DNA of 64,000 bases from Pokkaliibacter sp046614695 (GTDB lineage Bacteria; Pseudomonadota; Gammaproteobacteria; Pseudomonadales; Balneatricaceae), in NCBI RefSeq assembly GCF_046614695.1, contig NZ_JBKKHQ010000019.1, positions 1-64,000 of the forward strand, read 5' to 3'. The notes below the pieces were generated by a model that had not been told where the DNA came from, did no database searches, and worked only from the letters and a program-made list of their open reading frames with translations. Position numbers and translations under genes: made by a program. This document shows positions 36,395 through 44,690 of the stretch, in pieces. Positions within the stretch are counted from its first letter, which is position 1. Each line of letters opens with the position of its first letter.

Positions 36395-38167
36395 ATGCCA
36401 ACCACAGCAGCATCAGCGAGATCGAAATCTCGCCCACGACATCTTCGTAATGCTATTCCTCGCGCCGCGCACTACGTGAAGGAATGGCGATATTTCGCCG
36501 GACTCTTTGGCGGTGAGCACATTGCCGCGACCGAGTTTGTTATTGGTGTGACTTTTGTGACCATGGGAGTCGGCACTACCGAACTGCTCCTTGGACTGTT
36601 GATCGGTAACCTGCTGGCCGTTGCCAGTTGGGCGCTGGTGACAACTCCCATCGCCGTCGAAACCCGACGCTCGCTGTTCAGCTATCTTGAGCAAATCACC
36701 GGCCCTTATTTCAGTAAGCTTTATAACAGCGCGATCCTGCTGTTCTACGGCGCGCTGGCCGCCGCGATGATTACCGTCTCGGCTTATGCGGTGCGCCACG
36801 CGCTGGATTTGCCAGTTCAGCTTCAGCCTTATCCCACCTCAATTGCCTTTATTGTAGTGACGCTTATGCTCGCCGCCGTGGTGGTGATTGTCGCTGCCCG
36901 CGGCTTTGAAGCCATGGCCAACTTTGCGACCATTTGCTCGCCCTGGATGCTGACTTGCTTTGTCTGCGGTGCGGCAATTGCGCTGCCTTCTCTGGCGCAG
37001 CATGTCACAGGCTCGACCGGTATCGACAGCTTTGCAGGCTTTATCGAGGTCGCCAAAGAGACTATCTGGACGGGCACGACGCCAGAAGGCAAAGACGGCA
37101 TCTCCATGTGGGAAGTTGCGGCCTTCGCCTGGGCGAACGGTGCCATGGTGCATTTGGGCCTGATTGATATGGCCACCTTCCGCTTTGCGCATCGCAAATG
37201 GTATGGCGTGTTCTCCGGCATCGGCATGTTTTTGGGCCACTATGTGGGCTGGATTTCCGCAGGCCTGATGGGCGCGGGCGCTGCCGTGGTGCTTGGCACC
37301 GCGCTGATGAATCTCGACTCCGCCGATGTTGCCTACGCCACGCTGGGTTATGTGGGCCTGCTGGCGGTGATTTGTGCCGGCTGGACCACGGCGAATGCCT
37401 GCCTGTACCGCGCCGGTCTTGCCGCCAGTACCCTGATGCCCAAGATGTCACGCAGCAAAGTGACGGCGATTATCGGTGTCGTGATTGCCGCTGCCGCCTG
37501 TTTTCCCTTCGTCGCGCAGTCCGTTATGCCGCTGACGGTTTATGGTGCCGTGCTGCTGTGTCCGGTGGGGGCGATCACCATTGCTGAGCATTACCTGCTG
37601 CCACGTTTGGGGCTGACCCGTTACTGGTCGCGTTACCTGCGCCAGAACATCAACATGGCGGCGCTGATCGTTTGGGGTGTCTCTCTGGCGTTTGCCGTAC
37701 TGATGATCCTTACCCAGGCCATGAGCTTTTATTACATCTTCCTGCCGGAATACCTGATCGCTCTGGTGCTTTACCCCATCGTGGCAAGCTACATGGGCGC
37801 GCGTGACTCCTGGCCCGTGGATGAAACCCGTCAGGCGGAACGTGAGCAGGTGCTGATCGAGTTTGAGGAAAAACGTTTGGCCGAGAGCGGCGAGGAGCAG
37901 GTCGAATCTGACCCGACCAAACTGCACACGGCACGTTTGGCGAAGGTGCTGCTTGTTGGTGCCGGGGCAGTGCTGATCTTTATGATCGTCTACGCCGTTC
38001 GCCTGGCCTGGACGGCGCCGGATATCACCGACCTTGGCACGATGAAAGAGGATTACTTCTACACGGCCATTGCGCTGACCTTCAGCTACTTCGTGCTGGC
38101 CTGGGTGGCCATGCGTGTGAGCGATGGCCCGAACGAGGCGGAAGAGTCACCCGCCCAGGTGCCTTAA
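36395..38167 (+). CDS. NCS1-like (purine/cytosine-type) permease
   Basis: 590-residue integral membrane protein with about twelve to fourteen helices. The N-terminal core (FGGEHIAATEFVIGVTFVTMGVGTTELLLGLLIGNLLAVASW, given in parts) resembles the CodB/NCS1 nucleobase-cation symporter family. A long charged cytoplasmic loop near residues 470-515 (DSWPVDETRQAEREQVLIEFEEKRL) precedes two final membrane helices, making it longer than typical CodB. Substrate is unknown: nucleobases, hydantoins or related nitrogen sources are family substrates. The nearby beta-alanine genes hint at pyrimidine-derived nitrogen, but the spacing and separate leader argue against one operon. A terminator follows. Confidence 0.75.
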   Translation: MPTTAASARSKSRPRHLRNAIPRAAHYVKEWRYFAGLFGGEHIAATEFVIGVTFVTMGVGTTELLLGLLIGNLLAVASWALVTTPIAVETRRSLFSYLEQITGPYFSKLYNSAILLFYGALAAAMITVSAYAVRHALDLPVQLQPYPTSIAFIVVTLMLAAVVVIVAARGFEAMANFATICSPWMLTCFVCGAAIALPSLAQHVTGSTGIDSFAGFIEVAKETIWTGTTPEGKDGISMWEVAAFAWANGAMVHLGLIDMATFRFAHRKWYGVFSGIGMFLGHYVGWISAGLMGAGAAVVLGTALMNLDSADVAYATLGYVGLLAVICAGWTTANACLYRAGLAASTLMPKMSRSKVTAIIGVVIAAAACFPFVAQSVMPLTVYGAVLLCPVGAITIAEHYLLPRLGLTRYWSRYLRQNINMAALIVWGVSLAFAVLMILTQAMSFYYIFLPEYLIALVLYPIVASYMGARDSWPVDETRQAEREQVLIEFEEKRLAESGEEQVESDPTKLHTARLAKVLLVGAGAVLIFMIVYAVRLAWTAPDITDLGTMKEDYFYTAIALTFSYFVLAWVAMRVSDGPNEAEESPAQVP

Positions 38168-38185
38168 TCTGAGTGATTTATCGTC

Positions 38186-38214
38186 AAAGCCCGGCTTGGC
38201 TGCCGGGCTTTTTT
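38186..38214 (+). terminator. Terminator after NCS1 permease
   Basis: AAAGCCCGGC-TTGGCT-GCCGGGCTTTTTT: perfect 9-10 bp GC-rich stem with a T-tract. Confidence 0.92.
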
Positions 38215-38349
38215 GTGCGCTGCCGGGCATGGCATGCGTGCTGTCTGCCTTGGCTTGCTTGCGTGTAAGTCCGGGCTTCTTTAGTCTGCGCTTCCCTGTA
38301 CTGGCGACTGTTTCCTGAATATCGCCAGGCTGTCCATGGAAGGATAAGT

Positions 38350-38964
38350 ATGCCGACTGACTCTCCCGCAGCCTCCACCGCTGCAGCCAAACCTCCGCTA
38401 AAAGCGCCATCGTCCCGCTGGCGAAATATCGCCTTTGGCTTTTTTGTCTTTATGGTGGTGACGCTGTTGTTCGCTATGTGCGACGGGGCTTACCTACCAC
38501 GCTTTTTGATGGCATCCTGGAATTACCGGGCCTTTGCCATCTGGATTATGCTGCTTCCGTTAAGTGCTTTCGCCACCGCTTGCCTGCTGCGTGGCCAGCC
38601 TCTGCGGGTAATGCTGTTTTTCCTGTCGCTGACCAGCTTCGTTTTCCCCAGCAGTTTTATGGCGTGGTTCGCCTGGACTGAGGGGGATGCGGTGGCTCAG
38701 GACAGTAAAGCCTCAGTGAGAGTACTGCTCAGTGAAGTCCGCGTGGATAAGCACACCTACCGGCTGTATCAGAGCAATTGTGGCGCTACGTGCTCTCTTG
38801 ATTTGGTGCTGATGGACGAAGTGCTCTGGCCGAATCTCGGCATGAAATGGGTGCGTGCAGAATGGTATCTCGCCCGACAGGCTCAGGGTTCCCTGATGCT
38901 GGATGGCAACACCCTGCAGGTACAGGACGATGGCAAGGTGCTGTATAGCAAGGTGATTGACTGA
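38350..38964 (+). CDS. Hypothetical membrane protein with C-terminal extracytoplasmic domain
   Basis: 204 residues. A Pro/Ala-rich N-terminus is followed by three predicted membrane helices (about 28-48, 62-80, 85-107) and a soluble C-terminal domain (about 120-204) with a Cys pair in SNCGATCSLDL. No family is recognised. AAGGATAAGT before the ATG supports the start. Its neighbours on both sides are unrelated and it may be monocistronic. Confidence 0.65.
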   Translation: MPTDSPAASTAAAKPPLKAPSSRWRNIAFGFFVFMVVTLLFAMCDGAYLPRFLMASWNYRAFAIWIMLLPLSAFATACLLRGQPLRVMLFFLSLTSFVFPSSFMAWFAWTEGDAVAQDSKASVRVLLSEVRVDKHTYRLYQSNCGATCSLDLVLMDEVLWPNLGMKWVRAEWYLARQAQGSLMLDGNTLQVQDDGKVLYSKVID

Positions 38965-39075
38965 GCCTGTCGCCGTCGTTTTGTTCTCTGCCAACAATGA
39001 GCATAAGGGGAACTTTTGTTATCATGGCGCCTCGTTGTTAAGCCCGAGCAGATATTGCTCCCATCGAGAACCGCC

Positions 39076-39648
39076 ATGCGTCCCCGTGATTTGAATAAGG
39101 TTGTTGCCCTGCGTCAGGCAACGTTAGAAGTCGTCAATGAAGATGGCTTCGCGACCAGTTCAATCCAGAAGATCGCCAAGCGAGCCGGTGTGTCGCCCGC
39201 GACGCTCTACATCTATATGAAGAACAAGGAAGAGCTGCTGGTCTCGACCTTTATGGAAATCAAAGCGGCTATGGCGCAGCAGCTCATGGCTGAATTCGAC
39301 GCCAGCCTGCCCATCAAAACCAGCCTCGAAGGATTCTGGTCGCGGCTTTATACCTTCGTACACAGCGAAGGGGAGAAGTACCGCTTTATTGACCAGTTCA
39401 CCTATTCGCCCTACATCAAACTGATCGACACTGCGCTACTGGAAGCGCCATATCAGCCGCTTCATCAGGCGCTGGACCGTGCTATTGCCGCAGGGGAAAT
39501 TGTTGATTGTCCGAAGGCGATGCTGCTGTCCTTTGTGCTGGCACCTCCTGTTTTTCTTGCCCGCTCGCGTCTGAATAAAGGTTTCCGGCCTTCGGCGCAG
39601 GAAGTTGATGCCGCATTCCAACTGGCCTGGAAGGCCATTTCCAGGTAA
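39076..39648 (+). CDS. TetR/AcrR-family regulator
   Basis: 190-residue TetR-type repressor. The HTH is at about residues 12-58 (VNEDGFATSSIQKIAKRAGVSPATLYIYMKNKEELL, given in part) and the helical ligand domain follows. The ATG at 39076 (MRPRDLNK) fits the family; a longer frame begins at 39016 without a good start. A near-perfect 32 bp palindrome lies 80 bp downstream of its stop, in front of the twin DctP genes, so it probably represses them. Confidence 0.85.
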   Translation: MRPRDLNKVVALRQATLEVVNEDGFATSSIQKIAKRAGVSPATLYIYMKNKEELLVSTFMEIKAAMAQQLMAEFDASLPIKTSLEGFWSRLYTFVHSEGEKYRFIDQFTYSPYIKLIDTALLEAPYQPLHQALDRAIAAGEIVDCPKAMLLSFVLAPPVFLARSRLNKGFRPSAQEVDAAFQLAWKAISR

Positions 39649-39728
39649 CTCCAGCGTGCGCTCTTCGCACCTTGCATTGAGCTGACTCTGAGGTCGCTTT
39701 GCCTTGCCTGTCATCCGGTGTCATGAAG

Positions 39729-39760
39729 TTTTAAGTAAATGAATGTTCATTTACTTAAAA
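39729..39760. promoter_or_regulatory. 32-bp palindromic operator (TetR type) before dctP pair
   Basis: Arms of 15 nt, TTTTAAGTAAATGAA and its exact complement, separated by TG. The core TGAATGTTCA resembles known TetR/AcrR operators. It lies between the TetR gene and the first DctP gene, 83 bp before the latter's start. Confidence 0.8.
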
Positions 39761-39842
39761 GCCTGTGGCATGTTTTCCTGCATTCCCCCACGCCGCCCAG
39801 CCATCAGCGGGCAGTACTGAACATGTGCGCAGGAGAAACCGG

Positions 39843-40922
39843 ATGCCACGCTTTAACCTTTCACTGAAACGAACACATCAGGCACTACTGGCGGTGACGG
39901 CTGCTTTGTTGGTTAGCCAGTCTCAGGCGGCCACGGTGCTGACCTACGTGGATGCCAAACCCGTGGATGAAATGCGCACGCGGTTTCTCGAGGAGGTGTT
40001 CTTTCCGGCGGTTGAGCGTGAGTCCGAAGGGCGCCTGAAGATTGAGCGTCACTGGAATGGCGGGCGCGATGTGGCCTTCAATGCATTGGCCTCCCTGGCT
40101 GCCGGCAAAAGTGATCTTGGTGTTGTCGCGCCGGAATATGAAGCGAAGTCGCTGCCCCTCAACCAGATTTTTCAGAGCTTTCCGGTCGGACCAGCAGGTG
40201 CCAAAGAAGTGGCTTTCTACCGGCAGGTTTATCAGAGCGTGCCTGCGTTTAACGCTGAGCTTGGCAAGCAGCACCTGCATGAGATCTTTCTGGCACCGGG
40301 ATATCCGGCGGCGTTTTTTGCCGCCCAGCCTCAGGACAACATCCGTGACATCGCCGGGAGAAGCTGGCGCACCTCGAGTTTTTGGCACGCCAGCTTTTTG
40401 ACAAGTGCCGGTGCCACGCCGACAAAGGTGCGCTGGGGGCCGGATATCGCCGCTGCGCTTGAGAAGGGCTCGCTCTCGGGGATTTTCGTCAATATCGACA
40501 GTGCCAAAAAGCTCAGTCTGCAAAAAGCCGCGCCCTATGTGCTGGCCTCGCCCCGACTCTGGATGGATCACCTGTACATCATCGCGATGAATGAAACGTC
40601 CTGGGAGGCATTAAGCGCCGAGGATCAGGCAGCATTCACACGGGCGGCGGCGTCTTCCTACCCGCAATACGGTCAGCGTCTTGATGAGGCGTACACCCGC
40701 ATGATCGCGTCTTTTAAAGCCGATGGGGCAACCGTTCATACCCTGAGCGATGCCGAGCTTTCCCAGTGGATGCAGGCCTCAAACTATCAGCAGCACCAGC
40801 AGGAATGGGCAACGTCTGCTGCACTGAAAGGTAGCGACGCCAACACTGTGCTTGAGCAGGTCTCAGGCATTTTTAGCGATTATCAGAATCAGGCTGAGGG
40901 CGATAAGTCGTCTCTTAAGTGA
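39843..40922 (+). CDS. TRAP transporter substrate-binding protein, DctP family (copy 1)
   Basis: 359-residue periplasmic binding protein. The ATG at 39843 follows AGGAG by 7 nt and gives a signal peptide (LSLKRTHQALLAVTAALLVSQSQA). The mature protein has DctP features: the early VDEMRTRFLEEVFFPAVERESEGRLKIERHW region (helix plus strand), the GRSWRTSSFW ligand-Arg region, and the C-terminal helical tail. TRAP binding proteins deliver carboxylates, sialic acid, ectoine or similar solutes to a DctQM permease; none is encoded here. It is followed 48 bp downstream by a paralogue. Confidence 0.85.
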   Translation: MPRFNLSLKRTHQALLAVTAALLVSQSQAATVLTYVDAKPVDEMRTRFLEEVFFPAVERESEGRLKIERHWNGGRDVAFNALASLAAGKSDLGVVAPEYEAKSLPLNQIFQSFPVGPAGAKEVAFYRQVYQSVPAFNAELGKQHLHEIFLAPGYPAAFFAAQPQDNIRDIAGRSWRTSSFWHASFLTSAGATPTKVRWGPDIAAALEKGSLSGIFVNIDSAKKLSLQKAAPYVLASPRLWMDHLYIIAMNETSWEALSAEDQAAFTRAAASSYPQYGQRLDEAYTRMIASFKADGATVHTLSDAELSQWMQASNYQQHQQEWATSAALKGSDANTVLEQVSGIFSDYQNQAEGDKSSLK

Positions 40923-40970
40923 TACCGATTCCCCACAGTAAAAACGAAACCCTGAGCGAAGGAGAAACCG

Positions 40971-42065
40971 ATGAGATTCCACCACACGGCGGGCAAAGAT
41001 ACGCCACGCTTTCACCTTTCCCTGAAACGCGGCCGTCAGGCGCTGGTTGCTGCTGTCGGCGCACTGCTGCTCGGCCAGGCGCAAGCCACCACCGTGCTGA
41101 CCTTTAGTGATCACCAGCCGCTGGATGGCATGCGCACCCGCTTTCTGGATGAGGTGTTTTTTCCGGCCGTTGAGCGGGAGTCAGAAGGGCGCCTGAAGAT
41201 TGAGCGTCATTGGGATGGCGAGCTGGCGATTGCCTATGATGCCTTGCCGACATTGCGCTCAGGCAAGACCGACTTGAGCGTGATCGTCCCGGAATATAAA
41301 GCCAATGACTTGCCGCTACACCAGATTTTTAAAGGTTTCCCCGTGGGGCCATCCGGCGCAAGGCAGGTCGATTTTTTCCGGGAAGTGTATCGAGAAGTGC
41401 CTGCCTTTAATCAAGAACTGGCGAGCAACAATATACGCGAGGTATTTCTTGCCACAGGCTATCCCTCTGGCTTCTTCGGCACCAGGCCTCTGCAATCCAT
41501 CGGCGATATTGAAGGGCAGAAGTGGCGTTCAGCGAGCTTCTGGCATTTGGATTTTCTCAAAAGCGCCGGTGCTCAACCGGTCAAAATGCATTGGGGGCCG
41601 GAAATCTTTGATGCCCTCGGCAATGGCGCGCTGGATGGTATTTTCGTAAACATCGACAGCGCCTATAACCTCAAGCTCAATCAGGCCGCGCCCTATGCAC
41701 TGGTATCACCCAGGCTGTGGTTGGGTCATCTTTATATTGTCGGCATTAACGAGAAGGTCTGGGAGACACTCCCGCAGGAAGATCAGGCCGCTTTTCAGCG
41801 CGCAGCTGAGACCTCTTACCAGCAGCTCGGACAGGTGATGGATACCTCCTACACCAACATGGTCAAACAGCTGGAAGCCGGGGGCACCAAGGTGCGCACT
41901 CTGACGGATGAGGAAGTGGCGCACTGGCTCAAGGCGACGGATTACCAACAGCATCAACAGAGCTGGGCTAAGTCCGAAGCACTGAAAGATGTTGAGGCCC
42001 AGCCGGTGATTGATCAGGTCGCCAGGATTCTCGAAAAATACTCAGAAAGCGGTACAGCTCAGTGA
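40971..42065 (+). CDS. TRAP transporter substrate-binding protein, DctP family (copy 2)
   Basis: 364-residue paralogue of the preceding gene, sharing long blocks such as MRTRFLDEVFFPAVE, RESEGRLKIERHWDG, FPVGPSGA and HLYIVGINE. Signal peptide: LSLKRGRQALVAAVGALLLGQAQA. AAGGAG lies 6 nt before the ATG. Similarity includes the DNA around the signal peptides, so tandem duplication is likely. Divergence in the ligand region (QKWRSASFWHLD versus RSWRTSSFWHAS) may mean different ligands. The operon ends at a terminator, without dctQ or dctM. Confidence 0.85.
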   Translation: MRFHHTAGKDTPRFHLSLKRGRQALVAAVGALLLGQAQATTVLTFSDHQPLDGMRTRFLDEVFFPAVERESEGRLKIERHWDGELAIAYDALPTLRSGKTDLSVIVPEYKANDLPLHQIFKGFPVGPSGARQVDFFREVYREVPAFNQELASNNIREVFLATGYPSGFFGTRPLQSIGDIEGQKWRSASFWHLDFLKSAGAQPVKMHWGPEIFDALGNGALDGIFVNIDSAYNLKLNQAAPYALVSPRLWLGHLYIVGINEKVWETLPQEDQAAFQRAAETSYQQLGQVMDTSYTNMVKQLEAGGTKVRTLTDEEVAHWLKATDYQQHQQSWAKSEALKDVEAQPVIDQVARILEKYSESGTAQ

Positions 42066-42134
42066 TAACTATTTCCCTTGAGCATCTGGTTTGCCGGTAG
42101 CAGTCGATTACTGGTGAGCTCTATCGCAAAAAGA

Positions 42135-42160
42135 AAAGGGCGCCTCGGCGTCCTTTTTTT
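42135..42160 (+). terminator. Terminator after dctP pair
   Basis: AAGGGCGCC-TC-GGCGTCCTT hairpin with one G-T pair and seven T. Confidence 0.88.
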
Positions 42161-42222
42161 ATCGTAGGAGAAGGGCAATACGCGCGTTATGCGTACTGCC
42201 AGACTTATTCGTGCAGCCAGGC

Positions 42223-42798
42223 TTATGCGTTCAGCCAAATGAGGGCATCGCGGCGCATCGCCACTTCCAGCTCGCTGCCACGGGTGGCGAAAACGCGACC
42301 AAGGGGGAAGCCACTTTTCTCCAGCAGATACGCCAGCGAGGCGTACTCGAAGGGATACTTCTGCAACACTTCTGCGTCGATGTCCTGCGGGCCAGCGGGG
42401 AAGTTAAAAGTGCCCAGGTCATAAATGCTCTGACGCTTGACCAGCTTCCACTGACCATCGCGTTTTTCTGCCAGATCATAAAAACGGTTATGCACGCTGC
42501 AACCCAGATTCAGACGCTTATTCTGGGCGATGATAACGGCATTGGTCTCGACAATGGCCCGCTCACCGTTGAAGGTGACAACGGGTGTACCGATAAGATG
42601 TTTGGTGGCAAGGTCTGAGGCGCCCATGCGCTTGGAACCTTCAATAAAACCGCTGAACGAGCCTTCATACCAGGTCACCTCGATAACACCATCGGGGTGA
42701 AACAGCCCGGCTAACTCCTGCCATTGCCCAAGGTCCCGATGAATCCAGCCGGTCATCAGGTCACTAATCTGCAGGCGATCTTCAAGATAAGTATTCAT
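42223..42798 (-). CDS. SnoaL/NTF2-like protein
   Basis: 191-residue cytosolic protein of the cone-shaped alpha+beta SnoaL_4/NTF2-like fold. It starts YLEDRLQISDLMTGWIHRDLGQWQELAGLFHPDGVIEVTW (given in part), with GSFSGFIEG, then HLIGTPVVTFNGERAIVETNAVI and NRFYDLAEKRDGQWKLVKR. Relatives include small isomerases and ring-hydroxylating dioxygenase beta-like proteins; no activity can be assigned. The ATG at 42798 has AAGAG upstream; longer in-frame starts exist. It is divergent from a LysR gene that probably controls it. Confidence 0.75.
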   Translation of the reverse strand: MNTYLEDRLQISDLMTGWIHRDLGQWQELAGLFHPDGVIEVTWYEGSFSGFIEGSKRMGASDLATKHLIGTPVVTFNGERAIVETNAVIIAQNKRLNLGCSVHNRFYDLAEKRDGQWKLVKRQSIYDLGTFNFPAGPQDIDAEVLQKYPFEYASLAYLLEKSGFPLGRVFATRGSELEVAMRRDALIWLNA

Positions 42799-42904
42799 GA
42801 CATGCTCTTTCATGTGAGAGGGCATATCAGTATCGTGTTGCGCTATTCTTAACGCCAATAGATTGATCTGACTGATTGATCAGTAAAAATGAAAGGTGGA
42901 AGTT
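42799..42904. promoter_or_regulatory. Divergent SnoaL/LysR control region
   Basis: 106 bp gap with TGATCTGACTGATTGATCA near 42866-42884, an imperfect inverted repeat that could form the LysR-type box. No better site was found. Confidence 0.35.
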
Positions 42905-43804
42905 ATGGAGCTACGCCATCTGCGTTACTTTCTCGCGGTTGCGCAAGAGGGGCACTTTGGCCGCGCGGCCGAGCGCCTGCATATCGTGCAATCGGCCCTC
43001 AGCATGCAGATACGCGCCTTTGAGGAAAAACTCGGCGGGCCGCTGTTTATTCGCACCAGCCGCCGGGTCGAACTGACTGAAGCGGGCAAACTTCTGCGCC
43101 ATGAAGCCGAGCGCATACTGGCTCAGGCCGCCCATACCCAGCGAACGGTGGAGCGGTTATTACGCGGAGAAACCGGCACAGTGCGGATCGGCTTTGCGGG
43201 CAATGCCGTGTTCAGTGGCCGCTTAATGGCCGATGTGCGCGCCTTTCATGCCGCCTTCCCTGATGCAGAAGTGGAGTTGCGAGAGCTTGCCCCCAGCGCA
43301 CAAGTGGAGGAGATTCAGGCAGGTCGCCTCGATATTGGCTATGCCCCCGACCACGCAGGGGCGATGAGTGAAGATGCCCTGCACTATGAGCGCATTGGCA
43401 CATGGCCTTTTCTGCTGGTGGTGCCGGACAGCCATCCCCTTGCGCAGGCGCCTTCATTACGCATGTCGATGCTGAAATCCGAAGCGCTGATTATCTATGC
43501 CGCCCATGAAGCAGATGATCAGCTACTGGCAGGCGTGCGCCGCGCCTTAGGGCACGAGCCCAAAGTCCATCACATGCACAGCACCTTAAGCGTGCTGGCA
43601 CTGGTCGCCTCAGGCATGGGCGTCGCGCTGGTCCCGGAACCGCTGGCGCAAGTGCGCCTGCCGGGCCTTGCTTACCGCCCCCTTGAGGATTTACCCCAAC
43701 AAGCCGAACTGCTGCTCATCAGCCGTAAAGAGGAAAGTGGCGGCGCGGCACGGGCGTTTCTGGAGACTGCCCGAGCAGGATGGGAGCGTGAAAATATCCG
43801 TTAA
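42905..43804 (+). CDS. LysR-type regulator
   Basis: 299-residue LysR protein. The HTH is at residues 1-60 (LRHLRYFLAVAQEGHFGRAAERLHIVQSALSMQI, given in part), of the CbbR/CatR-like class with IRTSRRVELTEAGK. The effector domain follows. The ATG at 42905 follows AAGGTGGAAGTT; a second ATG lies three codons upstream. Divergent orientation suggests it controls the SnoaL-like gene. Its 3' end overlaps nrtR by 4 bp tail to tail. Confidence 0.85.
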   Translation: MELRHLRYFLAVAQEGHFGRAAERLHIVQSALSMQIRAFEEKLGGPLFIRTSRRVELTEAGKLLRHEAERILAQAAHTQRTVERLLRGETGTVRIGFAGNAVFSGRLMADVRAFHAAFPDAEVELRELAPSAQVEEIQAGRLDIGYAPDHAGAMSEDALHYERIGTWPFLLVVPDSHPLAQAPSLRMSMLKSEALIIYAAHEADDQLLAGVRRALGHEPKVHHMHSTLSVLALVASGMGVALVPEPLAQVRLPGLAYRPLEDLPQQAELLLISRKEESGGAARAFLETARAGWERENIR

Positions 43805-44559
43805 CCCTCTCGGGTTTGTCCAAGGATACGGCTAAACACAAAATCGCCGGCGGCAGTTTTGGGTTTGAAGAGCGCCGCTGGTCGGCCTTTGCCGCTGCGC
43901 TGAGGGTCAGCATCGACGGCTTCCAGCAAACCGGCTTCTTCCATGCGGCGGCGGAAGGATTTCTTCTCAAGCGGCGCATCCAGCAGGGTTTCAAAGGCGC
44001 GCTGTAATTCGGAAAGGGTAAAGGGCGCATTCAGCACATGCAGGGGCAGGGCGGTGTAGGCGGTTTTGGATTGCAGCCGCTCCCGCGCCGCCATCAGCAG
44101 TGCGCTATGGTCGAACGCCAGCGGCAGTTGCTGCGCCTCCGCCCAGGGAATCCAGCGCGCATCCCTGATACCTTGCACATGACTTTGCGTCGGGGCGTGG
44201 GCAATCAGCGCCATATAAAGCACGGTGATGGACCAGCCGCGCGGGTCACGCTCGGGCGAGCCGGTGGTCAGCACCTGCTCGACATAAGGCGTCGCCACCC
44301 CGGTTTTTTCCTGCAACTTGCGAATGGCCGTGGCTTCCAGTGAGAGGTCCTGCTGAATATCGACAAAACCACCGGGCAATGCCCACTGACCACGCGCAGG
44401 AAAGCTGTCGCGTTCCACCAGCAGTACCTGAAGCTCGCCGTGCAACAGGGTGAAAATAGCCAGATCCACGGAAGTCAGCGGCAGGTCATAGTCATGAATA
44501 TTGTACTGGGCGAGGTAGTCGGCTTCGCTTTGCTGGGTATCCGGTGTGCGGTCAGTCAC
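43801..44559 (-). CDS. nrtR: NrtR, Nudix-related repressor of NAD metabolism
   Basis: 252-residue regulator. A Nudix-like domain (about 25-160) carries WALPGGFVDIQQDLSLEATAIRKLQEKTGV (given in part), whose Nudix box lacks the expected Glu/REUXEE residues and is probably non-catalytic. It is followed by a winged helix (about 175-245, FTLSELQRAFETLLDAPLEKKSFRRRM). This is the NrtR layout; NrtR represses NAD salvage genes and is released by ADP-ribose. It is divergent from nadM-Nudix, followed by nadV, and two matching palindromes occupy the right places. GTG start at 44559 lies 18 bp from the first box, so it is probably autoregulated. Confidence 0.9.
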   Translation of the reverse strand: MTDRTPDTQQSEADYLAQYNIHDYDLPLTSVDLAIFTLLHGELQVLLVERDSFPARGQWALPGGFVDIQQDLSLEATAIRKLQEKTGVATPYVEQVLTTGSPERDPRGWSITVLYMALIAHAPTQSHVQGIRDARWIPWAEAQQLPLAFDHSALLMAARERLQSKTAYTALPLHVLNAPFTLSELQRAFETLLDAPLEKKSFRRRMEEAGLLEAVDADPQRSGKGRPAALFKPKTAAGDFVFSRILGQTREG

Positions 44560-44576
44560 TGTTGAAATCTCAATAT

Positions 44577-44593
44577 AGTGGCTTTAAGCCAAT
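44577..44593. promoter_or_regulatory. NrtR box 1 (nrtR / nadM-Nudix)
   Basis: AGTGGCTTTAAGCCAAT, an inverted repeat with one mismatch, between the divergent nrtR and nadM-Nudix genes. It matches the perfect palindrome upstream of nadV at 45862. Confidence 0.8.
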
Positions 44594-44690
44594 TAATTGA
44601 TTAATATGGCGTTCAGCCTCATTAAAGGCTTCGCGATGACACCGCTGAGGAAAGACCACGGCGGGCAACGACAGCAAGGAGCTTGCTACC

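Noticed and set aside
37062..37451. Arg/Ser-rich antisense frames in the NCS1 permease
   Set aside because: Shadow frames of a GC-rich membrane-protein gene without start signals.
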